Part shown: positions 1 to 10,924 of the stretch, piece after piece
Layout: every line of letters starts with the position of its first letter
Position numbering within the stretch: the first letter of the stretch is position 1
Position numbers and translations under genes: made by a program
The notes under the pieces: model-generated
Database searches by the model: none
What the model was told of the DNA's origin: nothing
The model's input: the letters and a program-made list of their open reading frames with translations, nothing else
Source: Phoronis australis
Taxonomy: Eukaryota; Phoronida; Phoronidae
Assembly: GCA_002633005.1 (NCBI GenBank)
Contig: NMRA01000277.1
Span: 308,431-372,430, forward strand
Length of the DNA stretch: 64,000 nt
Direction: 5' to 3'

Positions 1-39
1 GACGTTGAACCTTGACTTAACGTCTTTGGTCATTTTCAG

Positions 40-149
40 ACCTCTATCAGGCTCTATCGGATTTCTCCTCTAGTGTGCAGTGGATGTTCTCAGTGTCTTT
101 GGCGACAGCAATATATCTCGAGTGTTGTAACGATGATTCGGGCAAGTGA
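40..149 (+). CDS. possible terminal exon of an upstream gene
   Basis: A pyrimidine-rich acceptor (ttttcag at 33-39) is followed by a short open frame (LYQALSDFSSSVQWMF...) that ends at a TGA at 147-149. A second frame through the same bases stays open to 369. No family is recognised, and either frame could be chance. The call rests only on the acceptor and on fairly ordinary amino-acid composition. If real, the gene enters from the left edge on the plus strand. Confidence 0.18.
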
Positions 150-1509
150 ATCTAATACGGTAGATTACGTAGCTCCTGCTGCACAGCTGCCTCCGAGGCA
201 GACACCGAGACAGACTACTTCTCAGGAGGACACGTTCCACCTCCACATCAGCTCCACGTACTCTTATAAGGTGCTCAAATGTCTCGCTCTATACCTTGAG
301 TTTTCAAACTTGTTTCTCTCCGCAATTTGTAGAAATACCACATTCGATGCGACTGGCAGTGCCAGATAAATAGATAAATTCGCAACCCCGCACTTTAGGT
401 CAGCCATCATTCAACTAACGCATTGTAAGCTTTAGTTTGGTATTCAGACGAGTTGGATGAACGAATTAGTATAATTTCATATTTTAGTAGGAAATGCTAG
501 TCTCCTTAAAATTAATTAAAATCATATAAGCAAACCAATTCTTTTAATTGTTGTATTATACCACGGCATATTAATGCGTAGAAACGGCGCACAACTAGTG
601 ACTGGTTTAACATGACAAATACACATACGCGGTCTGAAAATAGTAAAATTCAGACACTTATTACCAAGCCTGCCTGAAGGGCTGATAAAGTTTTTATTGT
701 ATTAATTTCAAGGGCATGGAGTCTTCTACATGTCCATGTTATTATTTTTAGTTTTCTCGTGGGGGCAGCTTCGCTATAAGGGTACAACTTACTGCTGGTT
801 TTTCACAAGAAAGAAATGTACCTCCACGGAAACAGTTCCAGTGTTACCATGGTAACCGATATTGCAGTGTCGGTGCCGTTTTTACTGACATTGGTCAAGA
901 ACCTATCATGTGATATCAAAATTGTTCAGAAACGATTCTGTTTGAAGCAGAAACTGGAGTAGAAAATTTGGTCAAAAATGACTCATTCCACACCAAGAAA
1001 TTGCCTAATTTTGCCCCCAAGAACACTTCCCTTGTATCTCCTAAACCACCAAACTTTGTGGTGTCATACTTCACCCAATTTCTCTCATCCCTAATGTGAT
1101 TTATCAGACTAAACATGGATCTGAATGGCTGACCCCCCACCTTGCCGCTTGTTGGCTGTACAGTGGTCGGTGGATCCGTGGACTGATACTTAACACCAGC
1201 ATCCCTTGGCCACATTAGAACGCATTGTGTTTTCGTAACAGACCAACACCAAGCGTGTCCAATTAAACCCTAATCATCACATTAAATGCCTCTTTATGGG
1301 TATAATGTAAAGCGCTATATTGCTTAAAGGTAACAAAGCTCTTTACATTTGCACTCGAAAAAATTCTCCGCGCCATGCATAGCATTAGGGACTAGCAAGG
1401 AGTACCACCTCAAGGGAACATTTGCCGTGTTTTGACGAACGCCCTACAGGTTTCATATCTAAATCCTTTTTGTTAGTTCCTAGATGACCCATGTCCTTTC
1501 TTTAATGTC
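150..1509. other. no recognised gene; includes start of UGT intron 1
   Basis: AT-rich non-coding sequence. The part next to 1510 is intron 1 of the minus-strand UGT. A minus-strand open frame at 916-1215 is about 100 codons long but shows no UGT motif and no family I recognise, so it is not called. Confidence 0.5.
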
Positions 1510-1515
1510 ACTTAC

Positions 1516-1808
1516 CTGAACACTTTTTCGTCCATATCTTCCCCAAACATTTGCTGTATGCCAGGCGGAGGTGGTTTGAATTTCATTTGCGCTATGCCAG
1601 TCCCTTCCACTAGTTTGTCCAAACTCACCGGCTCAGCTGCTGCAAAGGTAACTTCGTGACCAAGTTTAACGAGCTCCGTCCCGATCGACATGTGCACGTG
1701 CATGTGACTGTAGAAAGGTGAGGAGATAAACAAGACACGTTCGCTGCGAATTTCTCGTGGCTGAATCATCAGCGCAAACACGAGCAAGTTCAACAAAAGT
1801 AGACCCAT
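1516..1808 (-). CDS. UDP-glucuronosyltransferase, first coding exon (partial gene)
   Basis: UGTs are ER-membrane enzymes that transfer a sugar from a UDP-sugar to small lipophilic acceptors. This exon starts at the ATG at 1806-1808. It encodes a hydrophobic signal peptide (about residues 1-22) and then the N-terminal acceptor-binding fold. In that fold a beta strand VLFISSPFYSH places the expected catalytic His at residue 35, followed by IGTELVKLGHEVTF, the classical UGT 'eL..rGHeVT' helix. The exon encodes 97 complete codons plus two bases and ends at 1516, before a strong donor GTAAGT (1515-1510 on the minus strand). The remaining exons, including the C-terminal UDP-sugar signature and the transmembrane anchor, are not seen and must lie left of the window. 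The family is confident; the substrate and subfamily cannot be told. Confidence 0.85.
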
Positions 1809-2574
1809 GCTTTCCGTCTGTTTCTGATAGTCTAAAATGATTCAAAATAAATGACTCGATAGACAAGAGCACTCTCACGTTGAGCGGCATTACAGTGAAT
1901 ACATGTAACTCCTTGCAAACGAAACGCTGTCCGCAACAGAGCGGACGATTTATTGTTGTTCAACACTTCCTCTTAATAAATTTGCATTCAGCTGGTTGAC
2001 GTTATACAGACAGTCCAATTTTTATGGCAACAGTTGAATGATTGCATTTGTTAGTATTTGTAATACATTTCCATACACCTACAGAAAAAGCTCAGCCTAA
2101 GTCAGTTTATGTTCGGAACAATAATCGACGTCGATTGAGGCCTAGAAAATGACCCTGTCAGTTTTTTGATGTGCCGAGCCACATACATGTACATGTATAT
2201 ACATGTACATGTAGAACAGTGCAACCGCTTGTTTGTATTCCAAGTGGTTGTAAAGACTCGGACCAATCCTAAAGATGTGGTGAAGATTTTTATTAATTTA
2301 AAAAAAACACATTATTTTAGATATAAGAATCTGTTTTGATAAAATATCTTTGACAATTTGTGAAGGTGCTTTTGCGAAAATGACAATAATCCATCGTAAT
2401 TCATCTAGACTATACTGAAAGCAAACGCCATTCAGTTAGAATAGTCAACATTTTTCATCCGCTCTTTTTGTGAGTACAGTAATTTGCATAGAGGCGCGAT
2501 AGTATACCCCCATAAAACGTTGCTCACTTCAAAATACAGCAAATAAAATCAAATGAAACATGCATACATGTATG
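1809..2574. other. upstream region of the UGT gene, no gene seen
   Basis: Non-coding. It holds the putative 5' flank of the minus-strand UGT, where I found no clear TATA box. It also holds a strong palindromic run of ACATGTACATGTA type at about 2184-2214. Confidence 0.5.
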
Positions 2575-2697
2575 TGCACATGGAGCTGAAATTAACACAT
2601 ACCCTAACCCTGGATACAATTTAGTCTTCAAGTAACCATGCCATATGTATAAAAATCTCGCAGTTGGCTGAGTTTCTCTCACCAGGCGCCATTTTAA
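2575..2697. repeat. 123-bp direct repeat, copy 1
   Basis: Identical base for base to 3058-3180. The two copies lie 483 bp apart and in the same orientation. Perfect identity, together with the N just before copy 2, points to an assembly join or an allelic duplicate rather than an old repeat. Confidence 0.9.
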
Positions 2698-2938
2698 AGT
2701 GTACACAACATGACTCTTGTACCTCAAAATAAATTTTATTATTATATCTTACTAGATTTCAGTGCCTTTAGTGCACAGCTCATAAAGAAACACGCAAAAA
2801 TTGAAAAAAATAATAATTATGTACAACGTCATGGGTTGAACCCAAGTCGTTTGCCATACTGTTCGGATCAGAGAGTTATGCAAAGTGTATTGAGTGAAGA
2901 GAAAGCAAAATACATTTAGCGTCGAGAAGGTTCGTAGA

Positions 2939-3056
2939 GGGATCAAAAGATGTGTTTCCGGAGGCTGCAGCAACAGTAGCCAGGCGGAGAACGTCTCGGT
3001 GTTCCGAAGGATACCAAAGTTGCGCAGAAGTGGCATCGCTTCGTGCGCCGAACGAG
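2939..3056 (+). pseudogene. THAP zinc-finger fragment, frameshifted
   Basis: THAP domains are C2CH zinc fingers that bind DNA in host proteins and in P-element- and Kolobok-type transposases. The frame through 2951 gives the N-terminal part: C-x4-C (KRCVSGGCSNSS) followed by VSVFRRIPK, which is the THAP 'vsFhrfPk' strand. The rest continues in another frame from 3022 as AQKWHRFVRRT, the invariant Trp plus basic helix. The two halves are separated by a frameshift of one or two bases near 3010-3021. The copy is cut off at the N at 3057, so the CxxH and AVPT-like ends are missing. It is either a broken transposon piece or a genuine exon with a sequencing error at a contig end. Confidence 0.65.
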
Positions 3057-3057
3057 N

Positions 3058-3180
3058 TGCACATGGAGCTGAAATTAACACATACCCTAACCCTGGATAC
3101 AATTTAGTCTTCAAGTAACCATGCCATATGTATAAAAATCTCGCAGTTGGCTGAGTTTCTCTCACCAGGCGCCATTTTAA
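3058..3180. repeat. 123-bp direct repeat, copy 2
   Basis: Identical to 2575-2697 and starts immediately after the ambiguous base at 3057. Confidence 0.9.
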
Positions 3181-4979
3181 GGAAGTTACGTGAAATCATA
3201 CATGTACTCACCTGACTGAGTTGAAATACTTTGTGGTTATCGCGCGCGCGGTCAAAGTTCACAATAACCCCAAAGTGAAGTTGGAATTCTTCGCCAGAGT
3301 CACATGAATTCCCGTAGCTATGCTTCATCGAAGATATGTTTAGAAGCAGAAAGGATCACTGAAGAAAGTACCGCCTTTTTAGGTGATAATTTTACATGTA
3401 GGTGTAAAATGTATTTTTGACGAGGTGAAAACTTAATCAGTGAGCGGATTTCGCCTACCGCCCCTTTAAAATACTGTAGACGGGACGACTTTAGTACATA
3501 ACGCGATAGAACGTATTGTAGTGCGAATCTGAATATTATCATTTGTCATAACAGCTATGCTTTTTTAGAACTAAACGGTTAAGAAATCGAAGTAAACAAC
3601 AGAATACAATCTGATACCGTATTGGGCAACTGTCCAAACGACAATCTTTTGCCCCACTTCCCGTGACGTCACAGTTAAATCTCGCATATTCTAGCTCTGG
3701 GTTTAACTGTGTTCACACGTGGTCTGGTAGAAATTGAATGCGCTTGGCAGTTAACAGAGAGGCTAGATGTTAGGCTATCACACGCTTACAACCCTCTACG
3801 TCAGGTAAAGTTACTGAACGGAAAAACGCCGTCATGGAACAAATTAGGGCTTGTCAAATGTGACTCAGTTCACAACGCTACGATTTTCTTGTGCCGGGTG
3901 ACAAACAGCAGCTAGTTAACACTAACATCATAGAAGTTTCAAATGTTTTATTACTAGAGAACACTAGCCTACATTTTTCAAAACATAAACACACATGCAG
4001 TGGCGTATGAAATCTGGCATTTTACACTAAAATACACTGTAGAGTTGCTTACCTTAGCTGATCAGTAAGTTGTTTGTCTTCGACGTGGAGACTACAGCCC
4101 TGTGTTATGTACCGACATGAAGCTCTCAAGCGCAGTTCAGATCTACGCATATCTTGCACTTAAACCTGACACTGACTGAATGTACTATCGCACCAAAGTT
4201 TTCTAGGCCAGTCCAGGACACTGACCTGTAACCCGAACTTTTCCCAGACATGACACGACTTCATTCGCACCGTTGTGTTATTCCTAGAAGAAAGTGTACA
4301 ATAGTTCGTTTCCTGGATAGATTCTCTCACGACTCAGGCTTAGTCTCAGCAATGAGCTAAATGAATGTACAGAAGACATTTTAGTCCCAGTAGCAAGTAT
4401 TACATTGACAGGCCTACCAGTGCCCGCACCAATTTTGCTAGTAATTGCCAAATTGGGATACGTCCTTCAGTTGAAACGTTATAAATTGCTTAACTGAGAT
4501 TTCATTACTCTTGGTAATATTGTTGAGGGTACGAAATGTTTATTGACAAGGTTTACATGAAATCCCGGCCCTTGTTTTCCATAGATGTTAAAACCAGCAT
4601 GTCAGGTTGCCATATTTTTGTCAATGTCAGCTCGAGGCGAGCGTCACAAACTAGCCTCCTAGGTTTATAACTCATGGCCCTATTTCGAAATAATTCTTGT
4701 CCAGAGCTTATAGCCACACGACCGCTTCTTCGGAAAATTGTACTTTTTCACTCAAATTTTTTTTTTCAGTCACGTCTTTTTCCCCGCTGTAAAAATGGTA
4801 CTTCCCAGTTAGCAGCATTCCGCCGTGGAATTTTCACTCGTTACATTGACAGCAGAGATCCTGGGTAATAGAGACTTTATAGAATTTTGCCTTATTATGG
4901 TTTGGCCTTATAGGGAGTGACCAAACAGAATTTTCTAGTCTTGTTCACGGACTTTCATTGCTTTGCTACTATTAGACCG
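3181..4979. other. no gene recognised
   Basis: Unique-looking non-coding DNA. Open frames here are short and resemble no family. An AG|GTAAAG donor-like site near 3803 has no convincing exon attached. Confidence 0.45.
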
Positions 4980-5560
4980 GCAGCCCAGAGCACTTAGCAT
5001 ACAATGTAGATGAACGAGGTACCAACATCTGACCATGGGAGCATTTAAAGTCCACCACAGTATGTACAGAAATGGACGTCTGCCGTTGTCTGCACTCTGG
5101 GTGTGACGCCTGGGGGCCTTACAAACAGCTCAAACATGAGCTAGACTACATATTCGAGGTACCAACCAAAACTGATTTAAAACGAATGATAGTACCGCAC
5201 TGAACACCAAATGACCCATGACAGACAAATTGTACTCTGGAATGGGTCCGGCAGAAACCAAATAAGACCCCCAAAAATGAGCTAGCACATACATTCGAGA
5301 TACCACAAAAAACAATTACATGAGATTCAGTACATGTCACAGGTCACTAAATGCCCTATGACCGGCAGACAAAATACACTCTGGATTGTGCCTGGCAGAA
5401 ACCCTCAAAAATCTCAACCACGGTTTGCCATTTTTGAGACAATTAGATTTTCAAGGTATCGGCTTAAACCGTGATTTAAAACCAACAATCGTGCTGCACT
5501 GAAAACCCAATGACCCGTGAAAGACCAATTTTACTCTACCAAAAACCCAGGAAGGACCCT
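4980..5560 (+). repeat. left arm of the fold-back element
   Basis: Inverted counterpart of 7660-8577. It holds about one and a half copies of the inner unit, against two and a half in the right arm. Confidence 0.65.
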
Positions 5561-6095
5561 AAAAAATGGAGGTACAATCGTTCATGCAGCTTTCCCCAGC
5601 TAATTCAAGTACTCGGGTGGGAAATCCAAACAACTGTACAACAAGATATTAAAAATTGCAACACGAAAATCGAAGTACACAATTGGTGACAAAAGTTGTG
5701 CATTTAATGAGTTAACTGTAAAAAGCGGGACCACGGGAAACAAAAACTAATTATAAAAAACTTTCGTTCACTGTGTTTACTCTCATGATCACTACAAGCG
5801 AAAAGCAGACGGGTGTCAAGATGTAAGACAGTTTAACTCCCCTAGTGGTAACTTTTTGAAGAAATTTTTACATGATGTCGAAATTCAGTGTAGTGTATAG
5901 TGTTTGCAACGTTTTAGTTTCGCGGAGTCATTTGTCGATGGCCAATATACACGTGTAATGTCTTCCGTGATAAAATACAAATCACCCCTAATTTGGTGCC
6001 CAGCCACGCGGTGGAGTCCCAATGCTATTTAAATAAATATATAAACAACGATGTGTTTCGGTAACAAGGGTTCTCGCTGCAGCATTGCCTGAAAA

Positions 6096-7121
6096 TTGCA
6101 TGCAATGACAGGGTGTGACGTCGCAGCAGCAGGGAAAGTGAGGCCTCTTGAAATCCTGATGAAAGACTCATCTGGGACAGTTATCACCTTCTTCTCAGAG
6201 TTAATAAGCGTAGATGTCCTAGACGGAAGAAAGTTAGAAGAAGACATATGCCTCCTATTTAATGAAGGGAGGAGTCAAAGATGTCAATGAAGCGTCGATA
6301 TCTGAAATTAATAGAGATGACCGGAAAAATGAACAAGTTAATAACTGTAATTGATAAAATTTAAAAAAACGAAAATAATTTCAAATGTTTTCATAGTGTT
6401 AAACCAAAATGCCCAGTTTCACGTCAAAAAACAGTAAATGGTGGTGAGATTTCATGCGCGCACCCAGGGGGGCTCGGGGAGCTCGAAGGAGCCTCCCATA
6501 TTTGGCGAAGTGGGCAAAAAGGTCCGCCTCAGAGCAAACAAACAGTCCGTGGAAACGAGACAAAAGTCCACTAAAAATGCGCAGACGCACAGTTCATAGT
6601 ACTGAAGGTGGTACCCCGTTTTTTTTCAGTCCTCCAGCTTTTCTGTTAGCAAAAGGTCCACTTGGTCAGAAATTCGAACCCCCCAAAACTAGAGGCTGGG
6701 TGCGCGCATGGGTTTTATGTTTTCATTCGTCAGCTTTTAGACAATTGGTCCCTCGTCAATAAATTTTTCTCCGATGTCCAACATCAAGAAGATTGACTGC
6801 GCATTGCTTCCTCCTTGCCGAAAGACACTATTGAACAAGCTCAAACGAGCCCATTATGTTGCCTTGCTCTGAGGCCAAGTGCATTCGGCCGATCCGGGAA
6901 ACGGTTTGGATCCACTTACCTACGGTTGGAAAGTACAAGATGGATACTACACTCCCAAATGGTTTTGTGAATCTGCCGTTCCTGATGTCCTTTTTGAAGG
7001 TGCTGGTCTTTTACAAGAAAACCAAGCCGATCATGAGGTAAAGGAAATGGGCTATGACGAAACAAGCAAGCCCGAATCAAGGTGGAGTAGCAGTGACGAA
7101 TCTGATATTGAAACGTATTAA
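6096..7121 (+). pseudogene. decayed transposon-derived protein ('TGCD' family)
   Basis: Two coding stretches match a large invertebrate transposon-derived family that I know by its HALTGCDTTS-like motif and its C-terminal DPLxYGWxxxDGYYxPxWF block. The first (from 6096) reads LHAMTGCDVAAAGKVRPLEI and then shifts frame near 6270 into GVKDVNEAS, which fits the family 'VNEARYxxF' block. The second (about 6778-7121) reads PPCRKTLLNKLKRAHYVALL, then a TGA where the family has Trp, then GQVHSADPGNGLDPLTYGWK and an acidic Ser-rich tail ending at the TAA at 7119-7121. A 258-bp MITE sits between the halves. With a frameshift, an internal stop and an insertion it cannot be expressed whole. The family's biochemical function is unknown to me. 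Confidence 0.6.
6453..6710. mobile_element. 258-bp MITE with CATGCGCGCACCCAG termini
   Basis: Begins CATGCGCGCACCCAG and ends with its exact reverse complement CTGGGTGCGCGCATG, a perfect 15-bp terminal inverted repeat. There is no coding capacity. A diverged relative of the same length class lies at 47503-47745, and a degenerate one is nested in the MITE at 12009-12301. It is inserted in the interior of the 4980-8577 element, so it is younger than that element. Confidence 0.75.
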
Positions 7122-7659
7122 AAACTAACAGGAAACTACTGTTGACATTAAACATATAGTATGTAGCTTGATGTTCTTGTCCATACAGTGATTTTGACTA
7201 TCTGTTCACTACGCTGTTTGAAAGTGTTGCTCTATTTCATCTGTACATGTAGTTTATTTTGATTAAAGAAGGATGTTAATAACTGACACGTCTGTTACTT
7301 TTCTTTCAACGTATTGTTTAGTACTGGGTCAATGAGATGATAGGGCTCCTTGGAAATAATTTTCGTGGTTCCTCGATCTAGCTCAAATTTATGGTCCATG
7401 TGTTGTCGCTGACGTATCCTTTCTGTTGGCAGTTTTGATAGCGTTTTATATTTTACACAATCTGCGTTCTTAAACTTCACTGATGGTGGGTTGGTTTTAG
7501 ACAGTTCCTGGTATCCCAAAGTTTTACTGTTATCAGGTACTCTCCAAAATGCTTACTCTCCGCCATCATCCATTTGACATCGAGTGTGAGAGCTCAGTAG
7601 ACGCAAAAGTATAAGCTCATTATCTAAAATATCATATATATTCAAAATTACTGACCGGT

Positions 7660-8577
7660 AGTTGAGATTTCTTGGGCTGGCGAGCACAACCCACACTGGG
7701 TTTTAATTGTCATAGCGTATTTGGTAACCAGTAACATCTACTTGAATCACATGGAATTGTTTATTGTGGTACCCCCGAATGATGACCTAGCTTCTTTTAC
7801 GGTGTAATTGAGTTTCTGGCGAACGCATATATTGTGGTTGAGATTTTGAGGGTTTCTTCCAGGCACAATTCAGAGTGTATTTTGTCTATCATAGGGTATT
7901 TAGTGACCTGTCACATGTATTGAACCTCATGGAATTGGTTTTGTGAAGTACCTCAAATGTATAAGCTAGCTCATTTTTGGGGGGGGTCCTTTTTTGGTTT
8001 CTGCTGGACCCATTCCAGAGTGTAATTTGTCTTTCATGGGCCATTTGGAGTTCAGTTTGGTACTATTGTTTGTTTAAAATCAGTTTTGGCCCGTACTTCG
8101 AAAATCTAGTCTAGCTCAAAGTTTTGATGGCATACCGTGGTTGAGATTTTTGGGGTTTTCTGCCGGGCACAACGATCCAGAGTGTAATCTGTCATAGGGC
8201 ATTTAGTGTTCTGTGAAATTTATTGAATCATATGGAATTGGTTTTGTGTGGTACCTCGAAGGTATGTGCTAGCTCATTTTTGGGGGGTCCTTTTTTTGGT
8301 TTCTGCCGTACCCATCATGATTCCAGAGTGTAATTTGTCTTTCATGGGCCATTTGGAGTTCAGTTTGGTACTATTGTTCGTTTTAAATCAGTTTTGGTTG
8401 GTACCTCGAATATCTAGTCTAGCTCATTCGTTGGGGTCTTTGTAAGGCCCCCAGGGGTCACACCCAGAGTGCAGACAACGGCAGACATCCATTTCTGTAC
8501 ATACTGAGGTGGACTTTAAATGCTCCCGTGGTCAGATGTTGGTACGTCGTTCATCTATGCTAAGTGCTCTGGGCTGC
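7660..8577 (-). repeat. right arm of the fold-back element, with tandem units
   Basis: Inverted counterpart of 4980-5560. A unit beginning TTGAGATTT recurs at 7662, 7838 and 8141, so spacing is about 176 and then 303 bp. The unit carries the blocks CAGAGTGTAAT, GGGCCATTTGGAGTTCAGTTT and GTACCTCGAA. The two later units are close copies. Confidence 0.65.
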
Positions 8578-9102
8578 AGGTCTATATATGTATAGTAGGA
8601 CAAACAAACGGCCTCCTGTTCACTAACCCTAGGACCTCGCTAAAAATCTGCAGACTTCGCGAGATTACGAAAGATATCTCCTTCTATTTTAAAGAACACG
8701 TGGCGTTGGCCCCTTTTTATGCTAGGTCAGTCCTATAGCGCAGGTCCTTGACGTTTACTGAACGCATGCCGTATACGATAAACCAACATGCAAGCAGTCT
8801 TTGTTTGCAATGCTCTTCTTTGGCCCTAAACCTCTCAAACCTTTAAAATATATGGTTTCCTTCACAGCGATTCTTGAGCTTCGTTAAAGTACTTCAATGA
8901 TGGCGTTTCAGTTGTTATCTGAGTTTCCACGAAAGCCGGGGTTTACGAGTACGTTTACTGTCGTAACCAAAGTAGGTCAGGATAGTTAGACTGAGTTCAA
9001 AGGTCGCTTTGTTTACTTAACCTCCAATATGGTTGCGCACCTTAGCGACCAAACACTGCCTGCGGAATCGACCACACGTCGCAAGCGACTAACCCCATTG
9101 TG
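8578..9102. other. intergenic, no gene
   Basis: Non-coding. A phrase near 8628-8670 (CTAGGACCTCGCTAAAAATCT, then a TCGCGAGATTAC-like block) recurs in altered form at about 13460-13560, so both are probably pieces of one old dispersed repeat. Confidence 0.4.
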
Positions 9103-9110
9103 TATATATA
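9103..9110 (+). promoter_or_regulatory. TATA-like box of the EF-hand gene
   Basis: TATATATA about 215 bases upstream of the start codon at 9324. A start site near 9135 would give a 5' UTR of about 190 nt. It is inferred from position and sequence only. Confidence 0.35.
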
Positions 9111-9323
9111 CGTGGGCAAGTGAATTCAATGCATTGATCCACTTGTTTGATGTACAGTTAAGTTAAATAACAACTTATTCACCAAAGGAGGCGCCAGTGT
9201 AGTACTGTGTTGTAGTCAAGTTTGTCGATAAGGCAATGTTCCGAGCAACGAGTTTGTCTTGACTAGATCAGTTGAACGGCAATTGTAACAGACGGATGCA
9301 GAAACGTATCTAAATTGAAAACG

Positions 9324-9332
9324 ATGTCACAG
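9324..9332 (+). CDS. EF-hand calcium-binding protein, exon 1
   Basis: First of five exons of a calmodulin-like protein. Exons at 9324-9332, 9963-9999, 10757-10924, 13031-13282 and 14933-15036 join with matching phases to 570 nt, or 189 residues plus a TGA. The product has four EF-hand units. EF2 (DTNGDGKLSVKE, residues 69-80) and EF4 (DVNKDGKFSYPE, 145-156) are canonical 12-residue calcium loops ending in Glu. EF1 (about 25-38) is lengthened and irregular, and EF3 (107-118) has Lys at positions 3 and 5 and Cys at position 12, so neither should bind calcium normally. There is no signal peptide or membrane segment, so it is probably a cytosolic calcium sensor or buffer. Exon 1 codes only MSQ before the donor GTAAGC. 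This very short first exon is the least certain part, although the calmodulin family is known for a start-codon-only first exon. Confidence 0.65.
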
Positions 9333-9962
9333 GTAAGCTAGGTGCTAAGTCATACGTTTGACTCCTTACGTTGTCGGTGTGTACAACTGTATGTCTGTTG
9401 TCTCGTTCTGCAAAGGTACATAAAACTAAAGCAGCTCAGGGCCGGCATGCTAATGTCTCTGTGTGTGCAGGTTCATTTAATACCTTTGTTTGAAAAACGG
9501 AAACCTTTCGCCAGGTCTCAGTTGAAGCGAGCTCCTGACAGCGTGGTGACTGAGCCTATACAGATGTTGTATGCACTAGTCCTACTTCTAGAGGAGATAT
9601 GTCGTATAGTGTCTATGGATGGGCTCATTACGCCGTAAAGGCAGTGTTCATATTTTCGGGAGAGCTTGTGGTGGCGATTGGACTTACATGCACTCCGGGA
9701 GTGGAGAGCGGGCGTCGGAGTTGCGTCCACGTACGTATGGTAATTTTTTTTTTGAATAAGCATTCTCTAAACCGGTCCAATCTACAAATAAAATGTTGTC
9801 TACCCCATGTCAGCAAACTAAAGTGACACAAAAAGACCACTGTAGCTAAAATAATTCTCAAAATTTCTTTTGGAGCTAGCCTGTGTGCTGTAGACTCTCA
9901 TTTGAATTAAAGATATTGGTCGTTTCATTGTAATTATAAAAACCGTTTTCTGGTACTTTCAG
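9333..9962 (+). other. EF-hand gene intron 1
   Basis: GTAAGC..TTTCAG intron, phase 0, 630 bp. Open frames on both strands around 9342-9861 overlap one another and show no family features. Confidence 0.55.
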
Positions 9963-9999
9963 ACAGGCTATATTGAATTTTCGGATGAAACACTCAGGG
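9963..9999 (+). CDS. EF-hand protein, exon 2
   Basis: 37-nt exon between a ctttcag acceptor and a GTAAGT donor, encoding TGYIEFSDETLR and ending in phase 1. It supplies the N-terminal approach to EF1. It is too short to score alone, but its phase fits both neighbours. Confidence 0.65.
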
Positions 10000-10756
10000 G
10001 TAAGTCACAGATATATATGTTTTCTGTTTAAATTTCCCAAATGCCATATTAACAATCTACGCCTGTGGCCAAAAACGAACGTACATCTACATGTAGTTTG
10101 TGCAACAGGATAGGAAGTTACTCGGGTGTTTGAATGTACATGTACTTTGTGTCGTTTCACCGTCTATAAATGTTTCAAAGCAACGCAAGAATTTGAAGTG
10201 TTCATGTCTCCCTTCAGAAGCCACATGATAAAATATATATCCGCCTGAGACTTTTAATAGATGTGTTCTTACAATTTACATTACTAACATTGTTAGGCGA
10301 AAAACATAGTTGGTTCCGGTGTAACATTATATTTTTGTTGGCGAAGTCTGTTCTTAAGAACAACTTTGATCGCTGTTTGGGAACATGCTGTATTGTGACG
10401 CCATTTCCATGTTTGGTGTCGCCAAATAGGGGTGAAAACGAGAACTTCTCTCGTTCTTTGCTTAAAAGTTTAATGAAGAATCCCCCATCATTTTGGCTCA
10501 TCGGAAGTGGATTTTTCTAAAGGAACCAAATGAAAAATGTCCCTCCACTTACTCGATTTTTGAAAATAATCAGGCCAGAATCAATTATGCAATTTTGGCC
10601 TAAAACATGCAGTATTGGCCGACACGATTTAGCACCATCCTCACATGCAGAAATTCCTTTCGCTAAGACTTCAGTGTTGCGAAGCATCATCAGTAAAAAT
10701 GCCAGTGCTCAAATGTACAGGAAATTTATCGCATTTCGTTAATTTTTTTCTTTTAG
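10000..10756 (+). other. EF-hand gene intron 2
   Basis: GTAAGT..TTTTAG, phase 1. Open frames at 10214-10742 look like chance readings of AT-rich DNA. Confidence 0.55.
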
Positions 10757-10924
10757 CTTTTCGGAATATTTTGAGCCAGTATGACAAGGGGGTGACGAAC
10801 GATGGCTTTATACAGAGAAGTGAGCTTTCCGAGGCACTCGGTGTTTTAGCCGTGGACATGGATTATGTCAAGAGCAACGAAGACTGGCTGCTGGACTCTG
10901 TGTGTGACTTCTTCGACACAAATG
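10757..10924 (+). CDS. EF-hand protein, exon 3 (EF1 and first part of EF2)
   Basis: 168-nt exon with acceptor ttcttttag. It encodes AFRNILSQYDKGVTNDGF (irregular EF1), a linker, and the entering helix of EF2 (WLLDSVCDFFDTN). It stops after the first base of the Gly codon in the EF2 loop. The donor is GTAAAA, weaker than usual but followed by a perfectly fitting exon. Confidence 0.85.

Larger units (their letters stand above)
4980..8577. mobile_element. long fold-back DNA element with a broken ORF
   Basis: The first bases (GCAGCCCAGAGCACTTAGCAT at 4980 onward) are the reverse complement of the last (to 8577), and similarity continues for several hundred bases inward. Both arms carry, in opposite orientation, the same blocks: a 'ggtccac...gcatttaaa' block, a 'GGGGGCCTTAC' block and a 'CTCATTTTTGGGGG' block. 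The interior holds remnants of a transposon-type coding sequence (6096-7121), interrupted by an independent short element (6453-6710). The arms are not equal, because the right arm carries extra tandem copies of its inner unit. I cannot assign a superfamily. No target-site duplication was identified with certainty. Confidence 0.65.

Noticed and set aside
916-1215. 100-codon minus-strand frame just downstream of UGT exon 1, considered as UGT exon 2
   Set aside because: No UGT motif, no acceptor in a fitting phase, and the frame continues upstream to a stop without a splice signal.
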